62,067 bases of DNA from Ochrobactrum sp. RH2CCR150 (GTDB lineage: Bacteria; Pseudomonadota; Alphaproteobacteria; Rhizobiales; Rhizobiaceae): NCBI GenBank assembly GCA_014138095.1, contig JACGXE010000021.1:1-62067 (forward strand), read 5' to 3'. Shown piece after piece: positions 17,708-26,450 of the stretch. The notes under the pieces were generated by a model, which did no database searches, had not been told where the DNA came from, and saw nothing but the letters and a program-made list of their open reading frames with translations. The position numbers and the translations under genes are program-made. Each line of letters starts with the position of its first letter. Position 1 is the stretch's first letter.

Positions 17708-18284
17708 CGGTTTTCCTTTTATTACTTCTTATCGTTTTGTTTTTCCGCAACTTTCGGCATCGATGACACATCTGAAGTCGTGATTGCGTATCTCAGAACT
17801 TTGCCTAGCTCATTTATGACCGCACTTAACAACTGCTATCGTCTTTTGCAATAGAATTGTTGTGCGAAACTACATTAATAATAGCCTATTATTCTTCACG
17901 CCACAAATAAAAAGAGTGAAAACAAAGCCTTTCCATGGAAATCCAGCCTCGGCGATTTCATCGGCTCAATCGTGACGCGCATCGTTTATTGCCGATAAAG
18001 CAACCGTTTATAGTCTTAACGTACGGCACGCTTAGTTTGTATAACCAAAATCAACAACCGTCTTTTGCTTGTTGCTATGATCTGACGAGTCGAAACAAAC
18101 ACATTTCACCAATTGCAGCACTGCCTCTAAAATCGGGCGCGAAAAAGGCATAACTTAAATATATTTCATTGAAATCAACTCGCTTTCGGCGATGCCCGAA
18201 ACTATATATGCATCAACATCCGCCTTAAAAAGGGTCGTTAAAGTGACCCGCAACAATTTGAAACAATGTTCGTTGGATTTCTGA
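17708..18284. other. AT-rich intergenic region between mucR and ptrB
   Basis: No convincing gene is seen; a 72-residue frame at 17935-18153 shows no family features. The region is clearly AT-rich with many TpA steps, as expected for a MucR-bound control region, and includes a palindrome at 17877-17893. It holds the promoters of mucR and of the oligopeptidase gene. Confidence 0.5.
17877..17893. promoter_or_regulatory. Palindrome, possible MucR autoregulatory site
   Basis: AATAATA and TATTATT flank GCC as a perfect inverted repeat about 170 bases upstream of the mucR start. It is AT-rich with TpA steps, the type of sequence bound by MucR. Binding is inferred only from sequence character and position. 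Confidence 0.35.
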
Positions 18285-20393
18285 ATGTCTGAGACCTCTT
18301 CGCTGCCAAAGCCTCCGCACGCCCCGAAACATCCACATAAGGACACCCGTCACGGCATTACCCGCATAGACGACTACGCCTGGCTTCGCGCAGACAACTG
18401 GCAGGACGTATTCAAGGACCCATCGGTTCTGGCGCCGGAAATTCGCGCGCATCTCGATGCTGAAAACGCCTATCAGACAAGCCTGATGCAGAACACCGAA
18501 GCGCTCCAGAAGGCGCTATTTGCGGAAATGCGCGGACGCATCAAGGAGGATGATTCCTCCGTGCCGTCGAGGGATGGTCCTTATGCTTACGGCGTTTCCT
18601 ATCGCACCGGCGGGGAGCAGCCCTATTTCATCCGCACACCGCGCGATGGCGGTGCGGAAACGATCCTGCTCGACGGCGACAAGGAAGGCGAAAGCAAGGC
18701 CTATTTCCGGCTTGCCTCGGCGGACCACGCTCCCAATCACGATCTGTTGATCTGGGGATATGACGACAAGGGATCGGAATTCTACAAGCTGAAAGTTCGC
18801 GATCTCACGACCATGGCCGAGCTTTCGGATATCATCACCGATACCAATGGCGGCGGCACGTGGGATGCGGCAAGCGCCGGCTTCTTCTATACGCGTCTCG
18901 ATGAAAACCATCGCCCGTCGAAGGTTTTTTATCACCGCATCGGCACCGAACAGTCCGAAGACCGACTGATCTTTGAAGAACAGGATCCGGGCTTCGTCCT
19001 CGGCGTCGGCGGTTCTGCGCTGGACGACTATATCTTCATCGATATTCACGACCACGAAACGTCAGAATGCTGGTTGCTGCCCGCCAATGATCCTGCGGCC
19101 AAGCCGCAACTCATCATGGCCCGCAAAACCGGCACGGAATACGATATCGCGCCGGGCGGTGAGGAGTTCTTCATCCTGACCAATGCCGATGGCGCCAAGG
19201 ATTTCAAGATCATGCGCACGGCTGCCACCGCGCCGCAGCCGGAAAACTGGGTGGAAGTGGTGGCTGAAAAGCCGGGCCGGCTGATCCTGTCCCATTCCGC
19301 CTATAAGCATCATCTTGTCTGGATCGAGCGCGACAACGGCTTGCCGCGTATCGTCATCCGGGATCGCAAGACCGGTGAAGAACACGCCATTGCCTTTGAC
19401 GAGGAAGCCTATTCGCTCGGTCTGCATGGCAGCGCTGAATATGACACTGACGTCATCCGCTTCTCCTACTCGTCGATGACGACACCGGAACAGCTCTTCG
19501 ATTACAATATGCGCTCGCGCGAGCGGACGCTCCTGAAGACGCAGGAAGTGCCGTCGGGTCATGTGATCGACGATTATGTGACGCGGCGCATTCTTGCGCC
19601 CGCAGCCGATGGCGAGCTGGTGCCGGTCTCTATCCTTTATCACAAGGATACCAAGCTGGACGGCTCTGCCCCGTGCCTTCTCTACGGCTATGGCTCCTAC
19701 GGCATCACCATTCCGGCAAGCTTCAGCACGTCGCGCCTGTCACTGGTGGATCGCGGCTTCGTCTATGCCATCGCGCATATTCGCGGCGGCAAGGACAAGG
19801 GTTTCGCCTGGTATGAAAACGGCAAGCGTGACAAAAAGACGAATACCTTCACCGACTTCATCGCCGCCGCAAAGCATCTGGTCGGTGAAGGCTTCACCAG
19901 CCATGACCGCATCGTCGCCCATGGCGGGTCGGCTGGCGGCATGCTGATGGGTGCGATTGCAAATCTCGCGCCGGAAGTCATCGGTGGCATTATCGCGGAA
20001 GTTCCGTTCGTCGACGTGCTGAACACCATGCTCGACGATACGCTGCCGCTCACCCCGCCGGAATGGCCGGAATGGGGCAACCCGATTGCCTCGGAAGCGG
20101 ATTATCGCACCATCGCTGCCTATTCGCCTTACGACAATGTGACAGCGCAGGCCTATCCTGCCATTCTGGCTGTCGCGGGCCTGACCGATCCCCGTGTCAC
20201 CTATTGGGAACCGGCGAAATGGGTCGCCAGGCTGCGCGAACTGAAAACCGATGACCATCCGGTCCTGTTCCGCATCAATATGGATGCAGGCCATGCGGGC
20301 GCTTCAGGTCGTTTCTCGCGGCTGGAAGAAGTTGCCTATACGCAGGCTTTTGCACTGAAAGTCGTCGGCAAAGTTCCAGGCTTCGAAGGTTGA
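18285..20393 (+). CDS. ptrB: Oligopeptidase B, S9 family
   Basis: A 702-residue cytosolic serine peptidase that cleaves small peptides after basic residues. The N-terminal seven-bladed propeller occupies about residues 75-420. The catalytic alpha/beta-hydrolase domain carries the nucleophile Ser in HGGSAGGMLMG, the Asp in AGLTDPRVTYWEP and the His in MDAGHAGASGR. The family signature YGYGSYGI and HIRGGKDKGFAWYENGK are also present. The length and all motifs are intact. It is a single gene, followed by a hairpin. Confidence 0.92.
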   Translation: MSETSSLPKPPHAPKHPHKDTRHGITRIDDYAWLRADNWQDVFKDPSVLAPEIRAHLDAENAYQTSLMQNTEALQKALFAEMRGRIKEDDSSVPSRDGPYAYGVSYRTGGEQPYFIRTPRDGGAETILLDGDKEGESKAYFRLASADHAPNHDLLIWGYDDKGSEFYKLKVRDLTTMAELSDIITDTNGGGTWDAASAGFFYTRLDENHRPSKVFYHRIGTEQSEDRLIFEEQDPGFVLGVGGSALDDYIFIDIHDHETSECWLLPANDPAAKPQLIMARKTGTEYDIAPGGEEFFILTNADGAKDFKIMRTAATAPQPENWVEVVAEKPGRLILSHSAYKHHLVWIERDNGLPRIVIRDRKTGEEHAIAFDEEAYSLGLHGSAEYDTDVIRFSYSSMTTPEQLFDYNMRSRERTLLKTQEVPSGHVIDDYVTRRILAPAADGELVPVSILYHKDTKLDGSAPCLLYGYGSYGITIPASFSTSRLSLVDRGFVYAIAHIRGGKDKGFAWYENGKRDKKTNTFTDFIAAAKHLVGEGFTSHDRIVAHGGSAGGMLMGAIANLAPEVIGGIIAEVPFVDVLNTMLDDTLPLTPPEWPEWGNPIASEADYRTIAAYSPYDNVTAQAYPAILAVAGLTDPRVTYWEPAKWVARLRELKTDDHPVLFRINMDAGHAGASGRFSRLEEVAYTQAFALKVVGKVPGFEG

Positions 20394-20404
20394 TACACAA
20401 TCAC

Positions 20405-20431
20405 GCTCCAGCGGCTTCATCTCGCTGGAGC
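20405..20431 (+). terminator. Hairpin after ptrB
   Basis: GCTCCAGCG (20405-20413) pairs perfectly with CGCTGGAGC (20423-20431). No long T run follows, so it may be a weak terminator or an RNA-stabilising hairpin. Confidence 0.5.
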
Positions 20432-20508
20432 AAGTTAGAATAAGCTACACGTCCGGCCTTCAACGCCCTATACTATTGCCTATTGAATATCGTCACGGAG
20501 ATTGGATC

Positions 20509-20841
20509 ATGAAAACCGGATGCGTGACCTTTCTGGCGAGCCTTGCGCTGGCGCTTCCCGCCCTTGTGCCCGCCACCACAGGCGTACAGGCACAAGTGCG
20601 CAAGGATGTGAGCGAATATGCCGGACGGCGTTGCAGCGCTCCGCCGCGCGGCAGCGGCATTATCTTCGGCCAATTCAGCGGCGTTGACGATTCCCCCATG
20701 GTCACCATGGACGGAATTGTTCCGGTGGATCGCGTGCGCTGTTTTACCAGCGTGTCGGAATGCAAGGGCTGGCTCTACACAATGCAGAGCAAATACACCA
20801 ATGCCGGCCCGGCGACGGTTGCCCGCTGCACCAAGCGCTAG
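20509..20841 (+). CDS. Secreted hypothetical protein
   Basis: A 110-residue protein with a clear Sec signal peptide (KTGCVTFLASLALALPALVPA, cleavage probably after VQA near residue 28) and a mature domain of about 80 residues with four cysteines (RRCSAPP, VRCFTS, ECKGW, ARCTK), which could form two disulfides in the periplasm. No family is recognised. The ATG at 20509 was chosen because CACGGAG lies 8 bases upstream and the signal peptide begins there. The stop codon is inside the left arm of a palindromic repeat. Confidence 0.65.
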   Translation: MKTGCVTFLASLALALPALVPATTGVQAQVRKDVSEYAGRRCSAPPRGSGIIFGQFSGVDDSPMVTMDGIVPVDRVRCFTSVSECKGWLYTMQSKYTNAGPATVARCTKR

Positions 20842-20986
20842 CGCTACAGTTGCATTCTTCGCCATACCGGACTGCAACGAGCAATTTCCTGCGCGCCGGT
20901 GCTCACGTACCCAAACGTACGCTCCGCTCCGGTGCTCGAAAATCACTCGTTTCGCCACGGCCTGACGAATTTGCAACTGTAGCGCT
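20840..20986. repeat. 147-bp palindromic intergenic element
   Basis: Perfect 15-base inverted repeats AGCGCTACAGTTGCA (20840-20854) and TGCAACTGTAGCGCT (20972-20986) bound the element. The interior also pairs imperfectly (around 20,877-20,955), so the whole can fold as one long hairpin. This looks like the dispersed palindromic elements of Brucella-type genomes. It starts on the last two bases of the preceding gene's stop codon, so it has inserted at, or forms, the end of that gene. Copy number cannot be seen here. Confidence 0.7.
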
Positions 20987-21133
20987 AAAATTGGTCCAAG
21001 AAACTGCAATTTTTTGCAGCACCATAGAATGGCAATATCATTGTCGGAGGATGCGTTTATCCGAAGCACGGTCGCGTGACGGGAAAGAGCGGAACACTAT
21101 CGGGGGGCTGAAATCGGTTTGGGAGGATCGAAT

Positions 21134-22822
21134 ATGCAGCAGGCGAGCTATGTTCATGGCGCGAGTGACCGGCTTCTGATCGGCGATACGATCGGCAATC
21201 ATCTTGACCGCATCGCAGAACAGTACCCTGACCGGCCAGCCGTGGTCGTCCGCCACCAGAATATCCGCCTGACATATGCAGAATTGAACGCCCGCGTTGA
21301 CGCCCTTGCGGCAGGTCTTCTCGCGATTGGCCTGCGCCCCGGCGAACGGGTCGGCATCTGGTCGCCGAACAATCTGGAATGGATACTGACGCAGTTTGCC
21401 ACGGCCAAAGCGGGCCTGATCCTCGTCAATATCAACCCTGCCTACCGGGCGCATGAACTGGAATATGTGCTTGCCAAGGTTGAATGCGCGGCACTAATCC
21501 TCGCGCCATCGCTCAAGACCAGCAACTATCTCGATATATTGCGCTCCATCGTGCCGGAACTCGACAGTGCCCGTCCAGGCCATCTGGTGTCACAGCGCCT
21601 GCCTGCCTTGCGCTGTGTGATCCGCCTTGGCGAAGAACAGACCGATGGCATGATGAATTTCGACGCGGTCGCCACGGCTGGCGATGATGCGGCGCGTGAC
21701 GAACTGCAACAGCTCTCGGAAGAGCTGCAATTTGACGATCCGATCAATATCCAGTTCACCAGCGGCACCACGGGCAGTCCCAAGGGCGCCACCCTCTCCC
21801 ACCACAATATTCTGAACAACGGCTTCTTTGTCGGCGAAGCGATGCGCCTGACCGAACAGGACCGGATGTGCATTCCGGTGCCGTTCTACCATTGCTTCGG
21901 CATGGTGCTCGGCAATCTCGCCTGCATGACCCATGCCGCCTGCATGGTGATCCCGAATGACAGCTTCGATCCGCTTCTGACGTTGCAAACCGTGCAGGAT
22001 GAACACTGCACCGGGCTGCATGGTGTGCCAACCATGTTCATCGCCATGCTGGAGCACCCTGAATTCGCAAAGTTTGATCTTCAGACCCTGCGCACCGGCA
22101 TCATGGCCGGATCGCCCTGCCCGGTCGAAGTCATGCGCCGGGTGATCCATGAAATGCACCAGAGCGAAATCACCATCGCTTATGGCATGACAGAAACAAG
22201 CCCCGTCAGTTTCCAGAGTTCGACCAACGACCCGTTGGAACGGCGTGTTTCAACTGTCGGCCGCATTCACCCGCATCTGGAAGTGAAGATTATCGATGCG
22301 GACGGACGGATTGTTCCGCGCGGCGAAAAGGGTGAGTTGCTGACGCGGGGCTACAGTGTCATGCGCGGCTACTGGAACGATCCGCAAAGCTCGGCAGGCG
22401 CTGTTGACGACGCAGGCTGGATGCATACGGGCGATCTCGCCACCATTGATGCGGAAGGCTATTGCAACATAGTCGGCCGCATCAAGGATCTGATTATCCG
22501 TGGCGGCGAGAACATCTATCCCCGCGAGATCGAAGAGTTCCTGTTTACCCATCCAGCGATCAGCGATGTACAGATTTTCGGCGTTCCCGACCGCCGGTTC
22601 GGCGAAGTCATCTGCGCCTGGGTCAAGCTCAGTCAGGATGGACGCCTGAATGAAGCAGAACTGGTCAGCTTTTGCCAGCAGCGGATCGCCCATTACAAAA
22701 TCCCGGCGCATATCCGCTTTGTCGATCAGTTCCCCATGACCGTTACCGGAAAAATCCAGAAATTCGTCATGCGGCAAACCATGATCGAGGAACTCGAGTT
22801 GGAAGAAATCAAGACTGCATAG
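21134..22822 (+). CDS. AMP-binding acyl-CoA synthetase
   Basis: A 562-residue ATP-dependent acyl-CoA synthetase that activates a carboxylic acid to an acyl-adenylate and then a CoA thioester. Motifs: FTSGTTGSPKGATLSHHN (ATP loop), YGMTETSP, HTGDLATIDAEGY, GRIKDLIIRGGENIYPREIE (hinge) and the C-terminal lysine in MTVTGKIQKF. It is most like medium- and long-chain enzymes of the FadD/FadK kind; the chain-length preference cannot be told. The ATG at 21134 was chosen because GGGAGGAT lies just upstream. It stands alone, with the palindromic element before it and a hairpin after it. Confidence 0.9.
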   Translation: MQQASYVHGASDRLLIGDTIGNHLDRIAEQYPDRPAVVVRHQNIRLTYAELNARVDALAAGLLAIGLRPGERVGIWSPNNLEWILTQFATAKAGLILVNINPAYRAHELEYVLAKVECAALILAPSLKTSNYLDILRSIVPELDSARPGHLVSQRLPALRCVIRLGEEQTDGMMNFDAVATAGDDAARDELQQLSEELQFDDPINIQFTSGTTGSPKGATLSHHNILNNGFFVGEAMRLTEQDRMCIPVPFYHCFGMVLGNLACMTHAACMVIPNDSFDPLLTLQTVQDEHCTGLHGVPTMFIAMLEHPEFAKFDLQTLRTGIMAGSPCPVEVMRRVIHEMHQSEITIAYGMTETSPVSFQSSTNDPLERRVSTVGRIHPHLEVKIIDADGRIVPRGEKGELLTRGYSVMRGYWNDPQSSAGAVDDAGWMHTGDLATIDAEGYCNIVGRIKDLIIRGGENIYPREIEEFLFTHPAISDVQIFGVPDRRFGEVICAWVKLSQDGRLNEAELVSFCQQRIAHYKIPAHIRFVDQFPMTVTGKIQKFVMRQTMIEELELEEIKTA

Positions 22823-22830
22823 AGAGCATC

Positions 22831-22919
22831 CCGAAAAGTGTGAAACGGTTTTCGGCAAAGATGCGCGTTAAAACAAAGAATTAGAGCGCCGATCTGATTC
22901 AATCAGATCGGCGCTCTAA
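22831..22919. repeat. Dispersed intergenic repeat with strong hairpin
   Basis: Two hairpins in tandem: CCGAAAA (22831-22837) with TTTTCGG (22849-22855), then a perfect 19-base pair stem, TTAGAGCGCCGATCTGATT (22881-22899) with its complement at 22901-22919. The sequence around the first hairpin resembles a repeat that is common between genes in Brucella and relatives. It lies between two convergent genes and probably ends transcription from both sides. Confidence 0.65.
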
Positions 22920-22925
22920 GCTCTG

Positions 22926-23873
22926 CTATGGCGCTTTATAGCCGTTCGCGTGTGGGGGAATGGCTTTCAGATAGGCCGCGATTGCATTGCGGTCGGCCTC
23001 GGTCAGATGCGCCATATTCGATACCACGTCGGTCATCGATCCGCCAAGCGAATCGAAGTCGGGCGTGAAGCCGCTTTGCAGCGCATAAGCGATATCTTTT
23101 TCGCTCCAGTCGCCGATGCCGCCCTCGCCCGTCGTGATATTCGGGACAACGCTCTTTTTACCGTCGCTGCCTGTCTCTGCCGATAACGCACCCGCCAGCC
23201 ATTGACCGGTTTGCAGACTGCCAATGATATTGCGCGGCGTATGGCACTCGCCACAATGACCAAGCGCTTCGGTCAGATATTGGCCGCGCTTCACGAGGTC
23301 CGATGCGTCGGCGATAGCAACTGCCGGGGCATCCGACAGGTAGAGGTGCTTCCAGAAGCCAAGACTGCGACGAATGTTAAACGGAAAGCCAAGTTTGTGC
23401 GGTGCCGCGACATTGTCCGATGCGGGCAACGTCTTCATATAGGCATAGAGATCGGCCACATCCTGCGGCTTCATGCGGGTATAAGATGTGTAAGGAAAGG
23501 ACGGGTAGAGATGCTCACCCTGCTTGCCCACGCCTTTCAGCATGGCATTGGCAAAATCCTGTATGGTCCAGGTGCCGATCCCCTGCTCAGATGGCGAGAT
23601 GTTCGGCACGATAAAGGTACCGAAATCCGAGACCAGCTCATGGCCGCCTGCAAGCACCTTGCGCGCATCGCCCGCAGCACCCGGCGCAGCATGGCAGGAC
23701 GCGCAGCCGCCCGCCCAGAAAATCTGCTCGCCTTTGACAGCATCGCCGGGATTCATTGAAGCCAGAACGGCGCTATCCACCTTTTGCGGTGTGGTCAGAA
23801 TCCAGAAGGCGGCAGCGCCGATGACAAGCACAGCGCCCGCGGCATATGCCAGTTTGCGGACCATCCTACCCAT
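22926..23873 (-). CDS. Di-haem cytochrome c
   Basis: A 315-residue exported cytochrome with an N-terminal membrane anchor or signal (LAYAAGAVLVIGAAAFWIL) and two haem-binding motifs, CASCH in the first domain and CGECH in the second. Around the haems the sequence (GTFIVPNISPSEQGIGTWT; PSFPYTSYTRMKPQDVADLYAYMKTLP) resembles the cytochrome c subunits of membrane alcohol and sugar dehydrogenases, but no dehydrogenase gene is nearby. It would carry electrons in the periplasm. A cytochrome c'-type gene lies 53 bases upstream on the same strand, so the two are probably co-transcribed. Confidence 0.85.
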   Translation of the reverse strand: MGRMVRKLAYAAGAVLVIGAAAFWILTTPQKVDSAVLASMNPGDAVKGEQIFWAGGCASCHAAPGAAGDARKVLAGGHELVSDFGTFIVPNISPSEQGIGTWTIQDFANAMLKGVGKQGEHLYPSFPYTSYTRMKPQDVADLYAYMKTLPASDNVAAPHKLGFPFNIRRSLGFWKHLYLSDAPAVAIADASDLVKRGQYLTEALGHCGECHTPRNIIGSLQTGQWLAGALSAETGSDGKKSVVPNITTGEGGIGDWSEKDIAYALQSGFTPDFDSLGGSMTDVVSNMAHLTEADRNAIAAYLKAIPPHANGYKAP

Positions 23874-23926
23874 TCCATTGCGGCAGTTTCACTATCAAGC
23901 GAAACTGCCGATCTTGTCGAAGACTA

Positions 23927-24373
23927 TCAGTTTTTCTTGACGCGGAAGGCCTGATGGCAGGAACCGCAATTGGAGGCAACCTGCTGGAATGCCGTTTTCA
24001 GCGCATCGACATCCTGCGGCTTGGCAGCCACAGCAGCTGCCGCATCGGCGCGGAATTTTTCGACATGCTTGACGAATTCGTCCTTGTTTTCCCAGATTTT
24101 CGGCGAAGCTTCCGTATCGCCCTTGTCCGAACCGGCCGGAAACAGCGTATCGACATCGAGCTTCTTGGCGTCGGCGTCGATCTTCTCAAGTGCAGCCAGA
24201 ACGGCAGCGGCCTCGAACGGCTTCTCACCTTTGACGACTGGTGCGATCTGGCCCAACGAGCGGCCCATATCTTTCATGATGGCCTGACGATCCGCAATCG
24301 CGTCAGCCTGCGCCAGCCCGATACTGGCGACGAGCACTGCCACAGAACCAAGTGCAGGAAAAAACAAACGCAT
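23927..24373 (-). CDS. Cytochrome c'/c556 family protein
   Basis: A 148-residue periplasmic four-helix-bundle cytochrome with a signal peptide (MRLFFPALGSVAVLVASIGLA, cleaved near AQA) and a single haem-binding motif CGSCH close to the C-terminus, as in cytochromes c' and c556. Family members bind NO or act as electron carriers. The ATG at 24373 was chosen since GGAGGA lies just upstream; the frame extends further but without a good start. It precedes the di-haem cytochrome gene, which supports a shared electron-transfer role. Confidence 0.85.
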   Translation of the reverse strand: MRLFFPALGSVAVLVASIGLAQADAIADRQAIMKDMGRSLGQIAPVVKGEKPFEAAAVLAALEKIDADAKKLDVDTLFPAGSDKGDTEASPKIWENKDEFVKHVEKFRADAAAAVAAKPQDVDALKTAFQQVASNCGSCHQAFRVKKN

Positions 24374-24636
24374 GTAGTCCTCCGCATTTAAATAAACAAA
24401 ACTCGTCCCTTGACCGAATATCCGATACAATCCCTGCCATTGCAATGATCGGATCGAACATATCGATTGCTGTAAAAGTAGAACGCGTTCTTTACGGAGA
24501 TTTATACATTCACATCACGATAACGTGAAATACTTGAGTAAAAAAGTACTATTTAATTTCCAACATCCTCAAAACGTATCTGTATGAGATACAAGCAATC
24601 TTGAGAATTCCAAGCGTCGACAAGCGCCCAAAGAAA
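24374..24636. other. Gene-free region between cytochrome genes and sodB
   Basis: The stretch is AT-rich, contains a small palindrome (TCACG-ATAA-CGTGA near 24,513) and no supported gene. It holds the promoter of the cytochrome operon. Confidence 0.4.
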
Positions 24637-24656
24637 AGCCCCGCTTTGGCGGGGCT
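24637..24656 (-). terminator. sodB terminator
   Basis: AGCCCCGC and GCGGGGCT form a perfect 8-base stem with a 4-base loop. On the minus strand it is followed by TTTTCTTT. It lies 26 bases after the sodB stop. Confidence 0.85.
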
Positions 24657-24682
24657 CATCTCATAGCATCAATGCCTTGGCA

Positions 24683-25279
24683 TTATGCCTGTTCGTACAT
24701 TTCCAGAACGTAGTCCCAGTTGATCAGGCTGTCGACGAAAGCTTCGAGATACTTCGGACGCAGGTTGCGGTAATCGACATAGTAGGAGTGTTCCCACACA
24801 TCCACGCCGAGGATCGGCTTTGCGCCATGAACCAGCGGATTTTCGCCGTTCGGGGTCTTGGAGATTTCCAGCTTTCCGTCCTTGACCGAGAGCCATGCCC
24901 AGCCCGAACCGAACTGGCCGACGCCAGCTGCGATGAAATCTTCACGGAACTTGGCGTAGCCGCCGAGATCGGATTCTATTGCCTTTTCAAGCTTGCCCGG
25001 CAGCTTCGTGCCGCCGCCGTCCTTCTTCATCCACTTCCAGAAATGGATGTGGTTGTAGTGCTGGCCGGCATTGTTGAAGAGGCCCTGATTCTTGCCGTAG
25101 CTTTCCTTGACAATCTCTTCCAGGCTCTTGCCTTCAAGGCCGGAGCCTTCAAGCAGCTTGTTACCGTTGGTGACATAAGCCTGATGGTGCTTGTCGTGGT
25201 GCAGTTCAAGCGTCTCACGCGACATGAAAGGCGCAAGTGCTTCGTAGTCATATGGAAGGGCGGGCAGTTCGAAAGCCAT
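24683..25279 (-). CDS. sodB: Superoxide dismutase, Fe type
   Basis: A 198-residue cytoplasmic superoxide dismutase. The metal ligands are in LELHHDKHHQAYV (first His), NHIHFWKWM (second His) and DVWEHSYYVDYRN (Asp and third His). The GQFGSGWAWL segment, with Gln and Gly-Ser, is typical of iron-type enzymes. No signal peptide is present, so it protects the cytoplasm. The gene has its own terminator and a single-gene layout. Confidence 0.95.
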   Translation of the reverse strand: MAFELPALPYDYEALAPFMSRETLELHHDKHHQAYVTNGNKLLEGSGLEGKSLEEIVKESYGKNQGLFNNAGQHYNHIHFWKWMKKDGGGTKLPGKLEKAIESDLGGYAKFREDFIAAGVGQFGSGWAWLSVKDGKLEISKTPNGENPLVHGAKPILGVDVWEHSYYVDYRNLRPKYLEAFVDSLINWDYVLEMYEQA

Positions 25280-25458
25280 TGGAAACTCTCCTCTTTATCT
25301 CTCAACGCGCGGCGGGCAATGTGTTGCCTACCCGATAAATAGCGTGCGGACTCTACATAGGCCCCAACCGCGTGAGCGGCAATGAAATATTATTGAAATC
25401 ACAGTAGGATGAACCCCATTGAGAATTTCCGCATCACCGCATCGGTAAAGGAGTAACC

Positions 25459-26118
25459 GTGTCCGGAGCAATTAGTTCCTATGTCTTCGATGCCTATGGC
25501 ACATTGTTCGATGTCCATTCGGCAGTTCGGCGGCATGCGGACAAGGCTGGTCCCGATGGACGTGCCTTTTCTGAACTCTGGCGCGCCAAGCAGCTTGAAT
25601 ATTCATGGGTGCTGAGCCTGATGGGCGCTTACAGCGATTTCTGGAAACTGACGGAAGATTCTCTCGATTTCGCCTTTGCGCGCTATCCGTCCGTTGATCC
25701 ATCGCTGCGCAACGACCTGCTCGACGCTTACTGGAAACTCGACTGCTATCAGGAAGTGCCAGCCGCGCTCAAGCACCTCAAGGATCGTGGCGCGCGACTT
25801 GCCATCCTTTCCAATGGTTCTCCCGCCATGCTGGAAGCCGCCGTGAAGTCGGCTGCACTCGACGTTCTGCTGGATGATGTCGTTTCGGTTGATGCCGTGC
25901 GCAAATACAAGACTTCGCCTTCAGCCTATGAGCTGATCACCATGCAATGGCGGCTCTATCCTTCCGCTATCTCCTTTCAATCCTCCAATCGGTGGGATGT
26001 GGCAGGTGCGGTCAAGTTTGGCATGCGCGGCGTCTGGATCAATCGGTCGAACCAGCCGGATGAGTATCGTCAGTTCCCACCTGCCCTCATTCTGCCGAGT
26101 CTCCAGCTTCTTGGCTGA
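25459..26118 (+). CDS. HAD-superfamily haloacid dehalogenase, type II
   Basis: A 219-residue hydrolase of the type II haloacid dehalogenase group, which uses an Asp nucleophile to remove halide from 2-haloacids. Motif I is YVFDAYGTLFD, motif II LAILSNGSP, motif III includes KYKTSPSAYEL, and motif IV has SSNRWDVAGA, close to the SSNAWD typical of these enzymes. A Gln replaces the residue usually found before SSN (ISFQSSN). The native substrate may not be a haloacid. The gene is alone between two non-coding stretches. Confidence 0.85.
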   Translation: MSGAISSYVFDAYGTLFDVHSAVRRHADKAGPDGRAFSELWRAKQLEYSWVLSLMGAYSDFWKLTEDSLDFAFARYPSVDPSLRNDLLDAYWKLDCYQEVPAALKHLKDRGARLAILSNGSPAMLEAAVKSAALDVLLDDVVSVDAVRKYKTSPSAYELITMQWRLYPSAISFQSSNRWDVAGAVKFGMRGVWINRSNQPDEYRQFPPALILPSLQLLG

Positions 26119-26450
26119 AAGCGCACACACCCGCGCAGAACTAATTGGGTATTTCACTAAAATTTGAATTATCCGGCTTTCGACAAACAGGTCGATTGCC
26201 CGCAAAATTGTGGCGTGGCTGCAACACGCGCCCTGCTGGTGGCTTTTCGCCACGTTTAGGCCGTATTCAGACCGGCTCGACGCCACAATTCTAAGGCGTT
26301 TTCCGATCAGTCGAATTCGAGACTTGGCGAAAAACACCGCCCAGGTCAGTGCCTTCCTCCTACCGCGCCTCTACCACATCTGGTTTGGTCGCACTTCGTT
26401 AACCCTGATTGCTGTATTCATAACCCTCCCGTCACTAATCTGGTTTTCTT
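26119..26450. other. Intergenic region with a palindromic element
   Basis: No gene is seen. The main structure is the inverted repeat at 26206-26290. The rest should hold the promoter of the L,D-transpeptidase gene. Confidence 0.5.
26206..26290. repeat. 85-bp palindromic element
   Basis: AATTGTGGCGT (26206-26216) and ACGCCACAATT (26280-26290) are perfect 11-base inverted repeats. Inside, GTGGC-TTTTC-GCCAC (26239-26253) is a further hairpin. It is either a dispersed palindromic repeat or the terminator of the dehalogenase gene. Confidence 0.55.

Noticed and set aside
17935..18153. Plus-strand frame of 72 codons in the mucR upstream region
   Set aside because: Composition is not protein-like and the region is AT-rich regulatory DNA.
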